DNA of 64,000 bases, taken from Podocnemis expansa. Its lineage: Eukaryota; Chordata; Testudines; Podocnemididae. Positions within the stretch are counted from its first letter, which is position 1. Every line of letters starts with the position of its first letter. The position numbers and the translations under genes were made by a program. Location of the stretch: NCBI GenBank assembly GCA_007922195.1, contig ML682067.1, positions 4,567,372 through 4,631,371 on the forward strand, given 5' to 3'. A model generated the notes under the pieces. It did no database searches. It was not told the origin of the DNA and was given only the letters and a program-made list of their open reading frames with translations. Of the stretch, positions 23,554 to 34,767 are shown piece by piece.

Positions 23554-25300
23554 GGTTACCTCTACACTGGGGGGTCTCAGTTAAGTTGACTTCTCAAGCT
23601 TGACTTTACATTGACTTAAAATCAACCTTGTTAAGTTGACTTAGGGGTATGTCTATGCTAGTTGACATACTCCAGACTGGGCGTGGGCCCTGCCCCCTTT
23701 CCCACCCTGGGACACAATCCAGCTCAAGGGACCCAATCCAGCCCCGAGAACCCGATCTTTCTCCTGCTGCCAGCGGCAAGTGGCTGGAAGCCAGCTCCTG
23801 CCGCTGCTGCCAGCAAGCAGCACGGAGTCAGATCCAGCCCCAAGCCACTTGCCTCAGGTGGCTTGGAGCAAACCTCACCTTGGTGGGGTCGTGCTCCCCC
23901 CATGTCAGGCAATGGCAGTGACCCAGCCTGGTCAATTGGTAGTGTGTGAAATTGACCAGGCTGGGTCACTGGTTGTAGTAACACTGGGGAGGAAGGGGTT
24001 AACACCCTGGTCAGTGAGTCCTGAGGGAGCCAGTAGAAAGACAGTATAGGTTTTGAACTGGAGCAGCAGCCCTGCCTGTTTCTGTTTGGTGGCAGCAGAG
24101 CTCCTGGAAGGATTAGGAGGAGGCCAGGTAGAAAGGCCAGAAGAAGGATCCAGCGACATCCTTGCCAAAGATAAGCTCAGTTTGTAACTGACCAGGTGTG
24201 AGTAGAACAGGGAACATTTACTTAGATGCAGTGAAGGTATTTCTTTGCTTTTGGTTTGTTTTTGGATTTCTGTGTGCTGAGCACATATACCCCCTCTCAT
24301 TATCCTGTGACTATCTAAGTTAAATCCCAGAGAAGGAACTCTTTCTGTTTCTTATCTGTTCTTTTAATTAAAGATTTTACCCTTTTAAAGTAAGCTCTGG
24401 TTCTGTGTCCTCAAAGGCAAAAAGTTTCTGTGAATATTTTTCAGACTGCATAGCCAACTACTAAAGGGGATTCTGTCCCAGTTCCAGCTGATATGGCAGC
24501 TGGGGTTCAGTCTCTCTCCTGAGGCAGAAATAACAGCAGTTGAAGGTGCCTAACAGGAAGGAATTCCCAAGTGTGCCTTCCTGAGTTTTCAAGAGGTTTT
24601 TGCATTTGGGTGGTGGTAGCAATATCACTCCAAGGCCAGGAATTGGTGGCCTGGGAGAGTTTTAAGACCAGGTTTTAAGGCCAGTGGGTTTTAAGGCCTG
24701 TTGTAGGCACCCAGCTTTTGCACTCTGATTGCCAGAGTGGGGAAACAGCCTTGACACTAGCATTGCCTGATGTGAGGGGGGGCAGGACACCACCAAGTTG
24801 AGGTTTGCTCCAAGCCACCTACTGGCAGCAGCAAGTGGCTCGGGGATGGATTGGGCTCCATGATGCTTGCTGTGAGGGGCAGGAGTCAGCTCCCAGCCCT
24901 GCCACCTGTATAAAGGGGCTTGGAGCTGGATCAGGCTCCTAGCCCCTTGCTGTTGGCATTGGCAGACAGCCCTGAGCTCCCTGCCACGTGCAGCAAGGGC
25001 AGGGGTCAGATCTGGCTCCGAACTGCTTGCCAGTGCTGGCTGGGGCTGAATCAGGCCCCCAGAGCCTGATTGGGCCCCCGGAGCCTGATCGGGTCCCAGG
25101 ATGGGGCAGGGGGCAAGGCCCAGGCCTTCCTGCTCTGTAAAGCCAATTTAAAAGCTTAAGTTGACTTCAGGTCAGGTTTTATTAAGTTGAGTTAAGCAAG
25201 TGCTTAAGTCGACTTGATAAATTGTAAATTTAGCCATGGAGTTCCTTAGGTTGACTTAAGACATGTTAAGTCGACCTAAGGCTTCAGTTTAGCCATACCC
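23554..25300. mobile_element. Long Harbinger-like foldback element with inserted spacer
   Basis: Ends GGTTACCTCTACACTG and the complement of GGGTATGGCTAAACTG, with AAGTTGACTT-type palindromes just inside both ends. The body is a large inverted repeat: the text around 23857-23914 (ggtggcttggagcaaacctc ... aggcaatg) recurs inverted at 24763-24830. Between the arms is an unrelated spacer of about 850 bp. No transposase frame. The right end abuts the 3' end of a CR1 at about 25306. Confidence 0.65.
23915..24762 (+). repeat. Possible solo LTR inside the foldback element
   Basis: The spacer has different composition from the GC-rich arms. A 21-bp perfect inverted repeat (23917-23937, 23950-23970, 12-bp loop) opens it. 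It contains a polyA-signal-like 'ttttaattaaag' near 24364 and finishes 'gggaaacagccttgaca'. A TG...CA element is possible (TG near 23943, CA near 24758), but I find no clean target duplication and no internal retroviral genes. It could equally be another DNA element. Confidence 0.35.
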
Positions 25301-25418
25301 ACAAAATCATAGAAACTGGAAGGGACCATGAGAAGTCATCAGATCCACACTTGGCAGGACCAAGTACCCTATTAAACTATTCCTGACAGGTGTTTGTCTG
25401 ATCTGCTCTTAAACACTT

Positions 25419-25697
25419 CTAGTGATGGAGATTCCTCAACCTGCCTAGGCAGCTTTTCCAGTGGTTAAGCACCATGACAGCTAAGAATTTTTTTCTAATG
25501 TCCGACCTAAACCTCCCTTGCTGAAATTTAAGTCCATTGCTTCTTGTCCTATCATCAGCAGCTAAGGAAAACAGTTTTTCTCCCCCCTCCTCGTGACAAC
25601 CTCTTAGATACTTGAAAATTATCATCATGTCCCCTCTCAGTCTTCTCTTTTCTAGACTAAACAATCCCAGCTCTTTCAATCTTTCTTCATCAGTCAA
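25419..25697 (-). pseudogene. CR1 ORF2 C-terminal fragment
   Basis: A 92-residue open piece with the CR1 C-terminal landmarks LGLFSLEKRRLRGD, FKYLRG, DDRTRSNG and DIRKKFLAVMVLNHW. Lies after the RT domain and before the 3' UTR. Confidence 0.88.
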
Positions 25698-26037
25698 GTG
25701 TTCCAGACTCTAATCATTCGTGTTGCTCTTCTCTGGACTTTGTCCCATTTGTCCATGTCTTTCCTAAAATGAGGTGCCCAGAATTTGATGCAATACTTCA
25801 GTTGAGGCCTAATCACGGCAGAGTAGAGCAGAATCACTTCTTGTGTCTTACTTACATACTCCTGTTAATACATCCCAGGATGGTGTTTGCTTTTTTTGCA
25901 ACAGTGTTACACCGTTGATTCATTTTTAGCTTGTGGTCCACTATGACACCTAAATCCCTTTCCTCAGTACTCCTTCCTAAGCAGTCATTGCCCATTTTAA
26001 GTCTATGCAATGCATCATTCTTTCCTAAGTGGAGTAC

Positions 26038-26325
26038 TTAACACTTGTCTTTATTGAATTTCATTCTGTTTACCTCAGACCATTTCACAAGTTTGTCCAA
26101 ATCAGTTTGAATTGTGGTCCTGTCCTCCAAAGAACTTGCAACCCCTCCCAGCTTGGTGTCATCAGCAAACTTTATAAGTTCACTCTCTACACCATCGTCT
26201 AAATCATTGATGAAAGTAATGAACAGAACCAGACCCAAAACTGATTCCTGTGGCACCCCACTCATTATAACTTTCCAGTATGACTGTGAATCATTGATGA
26301 CTACTTTCTGGGAACGGTTATCCAC
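26038..26325 (-). pseudogene. CR1 reverse transcriptase fragment (FADD box)
   Basis: 95 residues including SGVPQESVLG (usual SGVPQGSVLG), LFITFINDL, the catalytic FADDTKLGG (CR1 form of YxDD) and MKFNKDKC. The Gly-to-Glu change in PQG and surrounding frame breaks mark it as dead. Confidence 0.9.
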
Positions 26326-26628
26326 CCAATTTTTAACCCATCATATAGTAGTGCCCTCCAGACTGTACTTCCCAAGTTTGTTAATAAGAAGGTGATGTGA
26401 GACCATATCAAAAGCCTTACTAAAGTCTAGATACACCACATCCACTGCATCCCCTCTATCCACAAGATTTTTTATCCCATCATAGAAAGCTATCAGGTTG
26501 TTTTAACATGCTTTGTTCTTGACAAATTGATGCTGACTATCACTTAGCACCTTATTCTCTTCTAGATGCTTGCTAATGGATTCCTTCATTATTTTTTTGA
26601 TTATTTTTCCTGGTACAGAGGTTAACCT

Positions 26629-26813
26629 CTGCTTACTATGAGAAGGTCCTGGGTTCAAGCCCCAGGGGGTTGGATTTGATGATCTCAGGTCCTGGGTTCA
26701 ATTACCAGGGGGTTGGACTCAATGATCTCACGAGGTCCCTTCCAGCCCTATGATTTGATTTGATTTGATTTGATCTCATGAGGTCCCTTCCAACCCTATG
26801 CTTCTGTTCTATT
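26629..26813 (+). mobile_element. tRNA-derived SINE, partly duplicated, nested in CR1
   Basis: Carries a tRNA B-box-like phrase GGTTCAAGCCCC followed by 'agggggttggatttgatgatctc', then a second copy of the same segment (ggttcaattaccaggggg) and a CR1-like 3' tail 'gaggtcccttccagcccta'. A (TGATT)5 run spans 26751-26775 and the tail 'gaggtcccttccaaccctatg' occurs again after it. Flanks TTAACCT (26622-26628) and CTAACCT (26814-26820) fit a target duplication. The CR1-type tail suggests mobilisation by CR1. Confidence 0.72.
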
Positions 26814-26909
26814 CTAACCTGACTAGTCTGTAATTCCCTGGGTTGTCTTTATTTCCTTTTTGATAGATGGGCATTATATTTTGCTTTCTTCCAGTCCTCT
26901 GGAACCTCT

Positions 26910-27164
26910 TTAGTCTTCCAAGATAATAGCCAATGGCTCAGATATGTCCTGAGACAGCTCCTGGAGTATTCTTGGGTGCATCTCATTAGGCCCTGGTGAC
27001 TTGAAGACATCTACCTTGTCTAGGTAATTTTTAACTTGTTCTTTCCCTATTTTAGATGCTGATCCTAACCCATTTTTACTGCCCTTCTCTATATCAGGCA
27101 TCCAGTCACCACCAAACTTCTCAGTGAAGACTGAAATGAAAAAATCATTTAGTTTTTCTGCCAT
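26910..27164 (-). pseudogene. CR1 RT N-terminal fragment
   Basis: 84 residues: LNDFFISVFT, VKNYLDKVDVFKSPGPNEMH (family SPGPDEMHPR) and LQELSQDISEPLAIILE. It precedes the FADD fragment in element order and is separated from it by frame breaks and the SINE. Confidence 0.88.
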
Positions 27165-27491
27165 TTCTACATTTTCTGTTATTGTTTTTCCCTCTCTGTT
27201 GAGTAAAGGACCTATGCTGCCCTTGACCTGTCTCTTATTTCTAATGTATTTAAAAATGTCTTTCTGTTACCCTTTATGCCTTCAGCTAGTTTGACCTCAG
27301 TTTATGCCTTGGCCTTTCTGATTTTTCCCCTACATAACTATGTTATTTGTTTAGAGTCATCATCTGTGATTAGTCCATGTTTCCACTCTTTGTAGGACTC
27401 TTTCTTCATTTTTAGATAATTGAGAATCTCCTAATTAAGTCAGGGTGATCTCTTGCCCTACTTCCTATCCTTCCTGCACATTGGAATAGTT

Positions 27492-28808
27492 CAGGGGTAG
27501 GCAACTTCTGCCGGTGTGCCGACAGTGGCACCTGAGCCCATTCAGAATGGCATGTGGCAGAGCTGTAACTACAGCTTCTGGAACCTGGGGCAGGAGGGTA
27601 GAAAGGCGCTCCCCCCCCCCAGCCCCAATCCAGCCTGGGGCCTGACCCATCCTGATGGGGCGGAGGTGCCTCCCCCTCCACCGGGCCAGAGTTGCCACAC
27701 ACCCGGTGAGGGGTGCCTTCTCCTGTCACTGGGCCAGAGCAGCCAAGACCTGGTGGGGGTTGCCTTCCCCTGCTGCCAGGCCAAAGTGGCCAGGGACGTT
27801 CAGAGCAGGGTGGGAGAAACCCCTCCTGCCCCTGCCTGGCTCCAGCAGGAATGTGCTTAAGGCACATTCCTCTTCTGGGCCAGGCAGGCTCTGGTGGCCG
27901 CCCTTTAAAATTCTCTGCCTGGGTCTTTGCCCTGTTCACCCCAACCTAGTTATGGCTCTGGCACGTGGCACCTTCTGTGGTACCATAGAAATTGCCACTC
28001 CTGACACCAAAAACCGCTCTGGGCAGCTTCCTTCAGGTGCAGCTGGGACACAGGGGTCCCCCTATGCTATGCCTCCATGTGACACAGAAAAAACTGCCAG
28101 GAGTGGCTTCTCTCTGTAGTGAGACACTCTGGGCAGCTTCTTTCTGCAGCATGGCTGGGAACGCCTGAAAGGAGCCACTTCTTTCAGTGGCATACCTGGG
28201 GACCCCTGTCCCCAGACATACCACCAGGATGAGCCACTCTTGGTGACTTCTTCCTGTGGCATGTCTGGGAAGCACTTCCACCCCAGCCATGACCTCTGTG
28301 GAATTTTCAGGGAGCCACCACGTTCTTTCAGCAGAGGTGGCCACTGGCACCAGCTGAGGGTCAGGGAGGAAGGACCAGCCCAGGGGTTGGNNNNNNNNNN
28401 NNNNNNNNNNNNNNNNNNNNNNNNNNNNNNNNNNNNNNNNNNNNNNNNNNNNNNNNNNNNNNNNNNNNNNNNNNNNNNNNNNNNNNNNNNNNNNNNNNNN
28501 NNNNNNNNNNNNNNNNNNNNNNNNNNNNNNNNNNNNNNNNNNNNNNNNNNNNNNNNNNNNNNNNNNNNNNNNNNNNNNNNNNNNNNNNNNNNNNNNNNNN
28601 NNNNNNNNNNNNNNNNNNNNNNNNNNNNNNNNNNNNNNNNNNNNNNNNNNNNNNNNNNNNNNNNNNNNNNNNNNNNNNNNNNNNNNNNNNNNNNNNNNNN
28701 NNNNNNNNNNNNNNNNNNNNNNNNNNNNNNNNNNNNNNNNNNNNNNNNNNNNNNNNNNNNNNNNNNNNNNNNNNNNNNNNNNNNNNNNNNAAAGGTTGCT
28801 GACCCCTT
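27492..28808 (+). mobile_element. GC-rich hAT element nested in CR1, contains assembly gap
   Basis: Left end CAGGGGTAGGCAACTTCTG, right end 'aaaggttgctgacccctt', between perfect 8-bp duplications GAATAGTT (27484-27491, 28809-28816). It separates the CR1 endonuclease from the RT, so it is younger than the CR1. Overlapping frames of up to 284 codons here are inflated by the run of N and are not genes. Confidence 0.85.
28391..28790. other. Assembly gap, 400 N
   Basis: Exactly 400 undetermined bases inside the nested hAT, probably tandem or GC-rich sequence that did not assemble. True length unknown. Confidence 0.98.
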
Positions 28809-29018
28809 GAATAGTTTGTTCTTGTGCCCTTAATACTGTCTCTTTGAAAAACTGCCAACTGTCTTTCCTCCTAGACATACTTCCCATGGGATCCTACCTA
28901 CCAGCTCCCTGAGTGTGCTAAGGTCTGCCTTCTTGAAATCCATCATCTTTATTTTGGTGTTCTCTCTCCTACCATTCCTTAGAATCATGAACTTTACTAT
29001 TTCATGATCTCTTTCACC

Positions 29019-29544
29019 TTAGTTACCTTCCACTTTCAAATTCTCAACTAGTTCCTCTCTGTTTGTCAAAATCAAGTTGAGAATGGCCTTTCCTGTGGTA
29101 GCTTTCTCCACCTTGTGAAATAAAAAATTGTCTCCAATACATTCCAAGAACTTGTTGGCTAATCTGTGCCTGCTTGCAATATTATTTTCCCAACAGATGT
29201 CTGGGTTTTTGAAATCTCCAATCACCACCAAGTTCTGTGCTTTGGATGATTTTGTTAACTGTTGAAGAAAAGCTTCCTCAACCTCCTCTTCCTGGTTAGG
29301 TGACCTGTAGAAGACCCCCTACCATGACATCACCCTTGTTTTTAACTTCTTTTATTTTTACCCAGTGACTTTCAACATGTTTGCCTCCTATTTCCATCTC
29401 CAACTCAGTCCAAGTGTACACATTTTTAATATACAAGGCAACACCACCTCTTTTTTCCCTGCCTATCCATCCTAAGCAAGCTATACTCTGGTATATTAAT
29501 ATTCCAGTCATGTGTATTATCCCACCAAGTCTCTGTGATGCCAA
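29019..29544 (-). pseudogene. CR1 endonuclease fragments
   Basis: Two open pieces in different frames. 29296-29544 carries REKRGGVALYIKNVYTW and [16 protein letters not shown]; 29019-29231 carries [23 protein letters not shown] and [12 protein letters not shown]. Together they are the C-terminal half of the APE-type endonuclease of CR1 ORF2. The usual GDFN is GDFK here. A frame break lies between them. Confidence 0.87.
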
Positions 29545-29839
29545 CTATGTCACAGTTGTGTTTAGCTCCTAGCATTTCAAGTTCTCCCTGCTTATTCTCC
29601 ATACTTCTCGCATTAGTATATAAACACTAAAGATACTGATTTGATACCCCCCGAGTTCTGATTAGTTTCTCTTTTATCTCTGCTGTTACAGCCCAGGCTC
29701 CCCAAAAGTACTGACCTTTCCCCCAGGTCTCCCTGGTTTTGACTTACCTTGATGTGACATAGTGTGACATTTCTAGTAGATTAATGATTCGCTGCGTTTT
29801 TTTACTTTCAGAGCTGGATGGCTGGGGTCAGTAGCCTTT

Positions 29840-29981
29840 GGCCAGGCACCCAGCTCTGAAGGCAGTGCCACCAGCAACAGCAACACCAAGTAAGGGAGGC
29901 AATATATCATATAGTCAATGCCAGCCTTACATCTGCTCTGCTGTTGGCAGTGGCACTACCTTCAGAGCTGGGTGCCTAGCC
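29840..29981. repeat. Inverted repeat with 42-bp arms
   Basis: Arms 29840-29881 and 29940-29981 are complementary apart from about five mismatches (ccaggcacccagctctgaag against cttcagagctgggtgcctag). Probably the ends of a small foldback DNA element. Confidence 0.72.
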
Positions 29982-31242
29982 AACAGCTGTCATTCTCTGG
30001 CCACCCAGCTGGTGCTTAATTTGTGCTGGCACTTCTTTCAATACAAATGAAGCACTCAGGGGAGACAGCAGTGCCTGGGTGAGGGGAACTCAGGGAGTCC
30101 ATGCTGGGTAAAGGTAATGGGAGGGGCATGGAGCCCACAGGAACTGGGGTGATGGGGGAGAACCACGCTCACAGGGGCCAGAGGGCACTAAAATACAAGT
30201 TTTCCCAGTGTGCCAATTTCCCTAATGCTGGCTCTGTGAACAAATAATACTGGAATCTCTGAACTGCTTGTGATCAATCCATTGTGGAAGACAATCAGCA
30301 AATGAAATTGTCCGATGAATTTAAACAACAATTACATTTGAAGAAACTCTCATCAGCTCACCAAAATTCTATAAGAAGAAAGATAGGCTAAATTTGTCAG
30401 ATAAAACATCTGTTGTGAGTTATTCATTCAGTAGTATTGTCTATAAAATGGCTTGAACTGCAAGGTAGTAAGGAAATGATTAAATCTGACTCACTGAGAG
30501 AAATGATATTGCCTAAGACCATTCTACTATATTAATTTGTATTTGTATAATCCTGTATGATTTCCAAAATAAATATTCAACCATGAAAGAGGTATTACAA
30601 ACATAATATTGTTACTGTGTCAAATAGTTCCGTAACAGATCTTGCTTTAAAATAGAAACAATCTTTCTTTCACAAGGTTAAACTGAATTGTTAATACCCA
30701 TGAGGTTGGCAATAGATTAAAGCATGAAAGTAAAATGCAGTTATGCAAAGTGAAGAAAGAAGACGTGGAATTATAGGCGTACATTATAAATTTCAACTGA
30801 GGACAGAGAAGCCTATTTTTAAAATTTAAGCAGAACTTCAGAATTACAAATGCGGCAGGAATGTAGATTGTTTGTAGTTCTGAGATATTTGTAACTGAAT
30901 AAAATGTTATGGTTGTTCTTTCAAAAGTTTACAACTGAATGTAAATTTCATGCAGCTTTGAAACTTTACTCTTCAGAAGAAAATGCTGCTTTCCTCCTAT
31001 TTTTTTTTTTGAGTAGTTTACTTTTAACACAGTACTGAACTGTATTTGGTCCTCTTTTCTTTTTGTCTCTGTTGAAGACTGATTGTATACTTCCGGTTCC
31101 AAATGAGGTGTGTGGCTGACTGGTCAGTTTGTAACTCTGAGGTTTTAAGTATGCTGATCAATGTAAATGCTCTCTAACATCAAAACTGACTTTATTTCTA
31201 ATTCAATCCCATTCAATGACAAAGTTCAATAATGGATATAAA
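29982..31242. other. Unassigned sequence
   Basis: AT-rich, with no gene or recognised repeat. Confidence 0.45.
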
Positions 31243-31250
31243 ACATAGGC

Positions 31251-31470
31251 CAATGCCATCCCTAGGAGGGTCTGAGGTCTGGGGCAAATTTTCCCAGAGT
31301 GTGGCCAGGAGAAAGGCTGCACCAACCTGCCTCCTACTTGGTCTCTGCTCCCAGTTGAGAGGCTGTAGCTGCCCACCTCCAGGCCAGTCCTGGCACAAAA
31401 GCACAGGGCTCACCGAAGTGCGAGTCCCCCAGCAGTCACGCTGATTTGCTGTACCCTTGGGATGACTCTG
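31251..31470 (+). mobile_element. Decayed hAT, CAGGGCCATCCCTAGG family
   Basis: Left end CAATGCCATCCCTAGG and right end the complement of CAGAGTCATCCCAAGG, the same termini as the clear copy at 40318-40779. The 8-bp flanks are too diverged to call. 220 bp, GC-rich interior. Confidence 0.55.
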
Positions 31471-31994
31471 CGTAGGGATATAGGTTGTAGTTACAGAGTG
31501 CAGCACAGTAAAATAGTTCACACTTCTATTGCCAATGGTCTGAACTGTCCATATCACTAGTTCCCAACTACTGGTATTGGTGATTTAGGTTTTTGTGATT
31601 GCCACATGTGCTTCTCATGAGGGCTGCCATTAGTCCCATAAAGGAATTTAATGGCTTTTTACAACGACCTTAAATGAAGGAGAGTGGTTAGACTCAGAAG
31701 CACTGCTGGCCTAAGAAAAGAGCCGGGCTTGGTGCAGTGGGATTCAGGCTGATGGTGGACCTAGAGCCTGTGCACTGGGACTCGGGGCTCAAGCCCCATA
31801 AGCCCAGCACCAGCAACATCCCTGGTTAAACTTCTGTAAGGTTTTTGATTTGTTGCTGCACAAAATTTTGATCAAAAAACTGAATGATATAAAATTAAGA
31901 TGGCACACGTTAATGGATTAAAGCTGACTAACTGATGGGTCTCAAAATGTAATAGAAAATGGAGAATCCTCACTAAGTGACTGTGTTTCTACGG

Positions 31995-32085
31995 CAGGGG
32001 TTGGCTACCTTTGCTGACCCTGTGCCAACCCTGCCCACTGTACCCTCTGTGGGTGCCAGGGGCAGGACCAAACACTTAATGTGTT
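31995..32085 (+). repeat. Fragment of CAGGGGTTGGCAACC hAT (left end)
   Basis: 'caggggttggctacctttgctgaccctgtgccaaccctgcccactgtaccctc' matches the first 90 bp of the element at 1840. The right part is missing. Confidence 0.7.
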
Positions 32086-32092
32086 GTAGACA

Positions 32093-32239
32093 GGGCTGTC
32101 TACACTGTAGGCTGTGTTAAGTCAACTTAATAAAGTCGACTTACCAGAGCCCTCAAGTGTATACATAGCCTTTAAGTAGACTTTGTTAAGTCAATCTTCT
32201 CAAGTCAACTTAACTGTGTCCACAAGTGTAGACATAGCC
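32093..32239. mobile_element. Short Harbinger-like element, AAGTCGACTT type
   Basis: Starts GGGCTGTCTACACTG and ends with the complement of GGCTATGTCTACAC. Contains 'aagtcaactt' and 'aagtcgactt' words. 147 bp, a deletion derivative of the family at 43408. Flanking triplets are ambiguous. Confidence 0.7.
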
Positions 32240-32244
32240 AAGGA

Positions 32245-32640
32245 ACTCAGTCTATTTAGCTTAACAAAGAGAAGGTTACGGGTGAGTCAATTAGTCTGTA
32301 AGTACCTTCATGGGAGACAAATATTAAATGATAGACTCTTCAGTCTAGGAGAAAAAGGTATAATGTGATCCAATGACTGGAAGGTGGAACTAGACAAAGT
32401 CACACTGAAAAGAGGCTTACCTTTTTAACAATGATCATATAACTACTTCAGCAGTTTACCAAAGGTCCATATGGTCTCCATCACTGGCAATTTTTAAATT
32501 GATATTGAATGCTTTTCTGAAATATCTTCCATAAGAATTATTTTAGGGGAAATTCTATGACCTGTGTTATACAGGAGATCAGACTGGATGATCACAATGG
32601 TCACTTTTGGCTGTGGAATCAGTCATAGTAGAGTAGATTT
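32245..32640 (+). repeat. CR1-group LINE 3' end
   Basis: 'aactcagtctatttagcttaacaaagagaagg', 'aaaggtataatgtgatccaatgactggaag', 'tctccatcactggcaatttttaaa' and 'ggagatcagactggatgatcacaatggtc' are the C-terminal coding and 3' UTR text of an old CR1/L3-like LINE. The translated piece includes LFSLTKRRLR. Confidence 0.8.
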
Positions 32641-32644
32641 TGGG

Positions 32645-32755
32645 CGTGATTCAAATTTGACTTACACCTGTGTAGATCAGGATTAGCTCTAAAAACATCA
32701 ATGGAAATAAAACACTGTAAGTGAGGATAATTAGGCCCACTGAATATATATATCC
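32645..32755. repeat. Palindromic amniote MITE
   Basis: 'gattcaaatttgacttacacctgtgtagatcaggattagctc...acactgtaagtgaggataattaggccc' is the decayed two-armed repeat built on 'cttacaccngtgtaa' and its complement. Confidence 0.55.
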
Positions 32756-33950
32756 TTGAAGACTGAATTGAAATGCCATTGCTTTTATTTGCATAGCTAG
32801 ATTGGTTTTGAGACTGTGAACTTTCCCTGTAAGAATTTTATCATTTAAAGAATTTTAGAGGATAATTATCTTTACAGTATGTGGCCTCAGAAATCCTATT
32901 TGGTACTTTGTTATATAACTGTATACCAAGGGGGTGTATGGGTCCTTTGGGAGTCCTCGAAGAGAGCTTTGCCACACCCTGCTTTTGTGCAGCCTCCTCC
33001 TAGGAGGATTTAAGGGGCGAGGTACAGTAAGAGGCTGTGAATTCCCCCGCACAGGGCACCTGTTCACCCTATTGCAGTTACCACTAACTGCGTTCAAAGT
33101 ACAAAGCACAGCAATGAAATTTGGAGATAGTGTGGGACTGCATGAGATGGCTTCAGATATCAACTATAAAAACATAATGTGGGTTTTTATATGAGCAGTA
33201 TATTAAAACTCTACACAGAAAATTTGCCATCCATATGGGATAATAAAAGGTCAGGTCTGCGGCAGCTTCTTCACTATTACTACACAGCACATAAAACTGA
33301 TATTCAGATAGAAATTTTACTATGAATCATGTGGTCACTTTGTCTCTACCTTGAGGTAATTATTATCAGTTTTCTGAGTGGGTCCATTCTATGATGGAGG
33401 TGATATATGTAAAGCTATATGTATAAATATTTGCATGGTTAGGGACACATCATTAAATTGTTCTTTCAAATCCTTTTTAAGGTGCAGTTGGTAGCTGTGT
33501 TGGGAGATAACAATAAACCAGGAAGCCTGAAGTTCAAATTTCTCAGGTATTGAAGCCAGTGTTGATTGTAGTTTAACAAAAATGGAAATAATGTTGATGA
33601 TATTTATCAAAGTGACAGTTTACTCTGTTGAACCTATGTGCCTAAATCTGGATTCTAAATTCATATTTAGGTAACTAAATATCATTGAGTTGATTCTTCA
33701 GGATTGCTGAGAACCTATAAAATGTCACTGACACCAATGGAAGCTGTAGGTTCCCTGTGCTTCTGAAAACCAGGCTTGCTTCCTTTACTTGTTTTTGGAG
33801 CAGTTGGACATTAGTGCTATCCCCATTCCTCTTGTGACATTCTGTTGCTCATTTGTGACCCAGGGCCTTCTTGGGGTCAGCTGTCAGAGGGTGCAGGGCG
33901 TGCACAGAGTTTTAAAGAGTATCCCAGGTCACCAAAGGGTGGCATGTAAG

Positions 33951-34292
33951 CAGGGGTGTTTCTGGCACCTGGCACATGGGGCATGTGCCCCGAGTCCCAC
34001 CGCCAGTGCCCCAAGTGTCCAAGGCAGCTCCTGCCTCTCCTGGCCCCCTCCCCAGCCAGAGGCCTGAGACCTAGCCACCCATGGCGGTGCTTTCCTCTCC
34101 TGCCCCCATCCCAGGCTGGGCCGCCCATGGCAGCACCCGCCTCTCCCGTCCCCAGCCAGGAATCCAAGGCCAGGCTAGTGGCAAGAGGAGCCCGAGGCCA
34201 GATTGGGCCCAGGCAGGGAATCGGGGCTACAGGGGTGGGGCTACGGCCCATGCCTGTGCCCCTGGTCTTTCTCTGGGACAGCAATGCTCCTG
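33951..34292 (+). mobile_element. hAT MITE, CAGGGGYRTYKCT family, copy 1
   Basis: Left end CAGGGGTGTTTCTGGCACC, right end the complement of CAGGAGCATTGC, with a perfect 8-bp duplication CATGTAAG (33943-33950, 34293-34300). The GC-rich 342-bp interior yields spurious frames (up to 195 codons on the minus strand). Confidence 0.87.
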
Positions 34293-34324
34293 CATGTAAG
34301 GACTTTACTGAAATGTATGTATGA

Positions 34325-34767
34325 CTGGGGCATCGCTGGCACTGGGCACGCAGGGCATGCGCCCCTAATCCCAGCGCCGCTGCCCCAGGTCTGGCGCCCC
34401 CCCCCCCAGTCTCTGGCCTGATCGGGCTGGAGATCTGGGGCCCAGCCACCCACGGCCGCAGCAACCCCGTCCCCAGCTGGGGATCCGGGGCTCAACTGCA
34501 GAGGCCGCTCCTGGCCCTGTCCCCAGCCAGAGATCCAGGGCCCAGCCACCCGTGGCTGCGGCAGCCCCATCCCCAGCCGGGGATCTGGGGCTCGGGTGTG
34601 TGCAGCAACAGCGGCTGCTCCGTCCCCGTCCCCAGCTGGGGATGCAGGGCCCAGCCGCCTGCGGCTGCTTCCGGCCCCAGCCAGGGCTGTGGGCCCAGCC
34701 ACCTGCAGTGGCATTCTGTGGTTTCCAGCCCTGCCCCAGGTCCCTTCCCAGGGTAGCGATGCCCCTG
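34325..34767 (+). mobile_element. hAT MITE, same family, copy 2
   Basis: Left end CTGGGGCATCGCTGGCAC, right end the complement of CAGGGGCATCGCTA. Flanks ATGTATGA and ATATATGG agree at 6 of 8 with both changes transitions. It sits 32 bp from copy 1. The interior repeats 'gtccccagcyrgggatcyrgggc' several times in tandem. Confidence 0.8.

Larger units (their letters stand above)
25306..29745 (-). mobile_element. CR1 LINE, minus strand, with two nested insertions
   Basis: A long CR1 copy: 3' end at about 25306 ('tcatagaaactggaaggga'), then ORF2 read on the minus strand through RT and endonuclease up to about 29745. Removing the SINE (26629-26813) and the hAT (27492-28808) leaves about 2.9 kb in family order. 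Several mutually out-of-frame pieces remain open, so it is inactive. It is the best preserved autonomous-type element here. Confidence 0.9.

Noticed and set aside
26638..26720. A functional tRNA gene
   Set aside because: Only a B-box-like phrase is present; no cloverleaf can be drawn and the CR1-type tail and nesting show it is a SINE.
28033..28887. 284-codon minus-strand frame
   Set aside because: More than half is the 400-N gap, which hides stops, and the rest is hAT sequence.
33877..34464. 195-codon minus-strand frame, and 181-codon frame at 35616-36161
   Set aside because: Both run through GC-rich hAT elements defined by target duplications; Gly/Ala/Pro/Arg-rich translations reflect composition.
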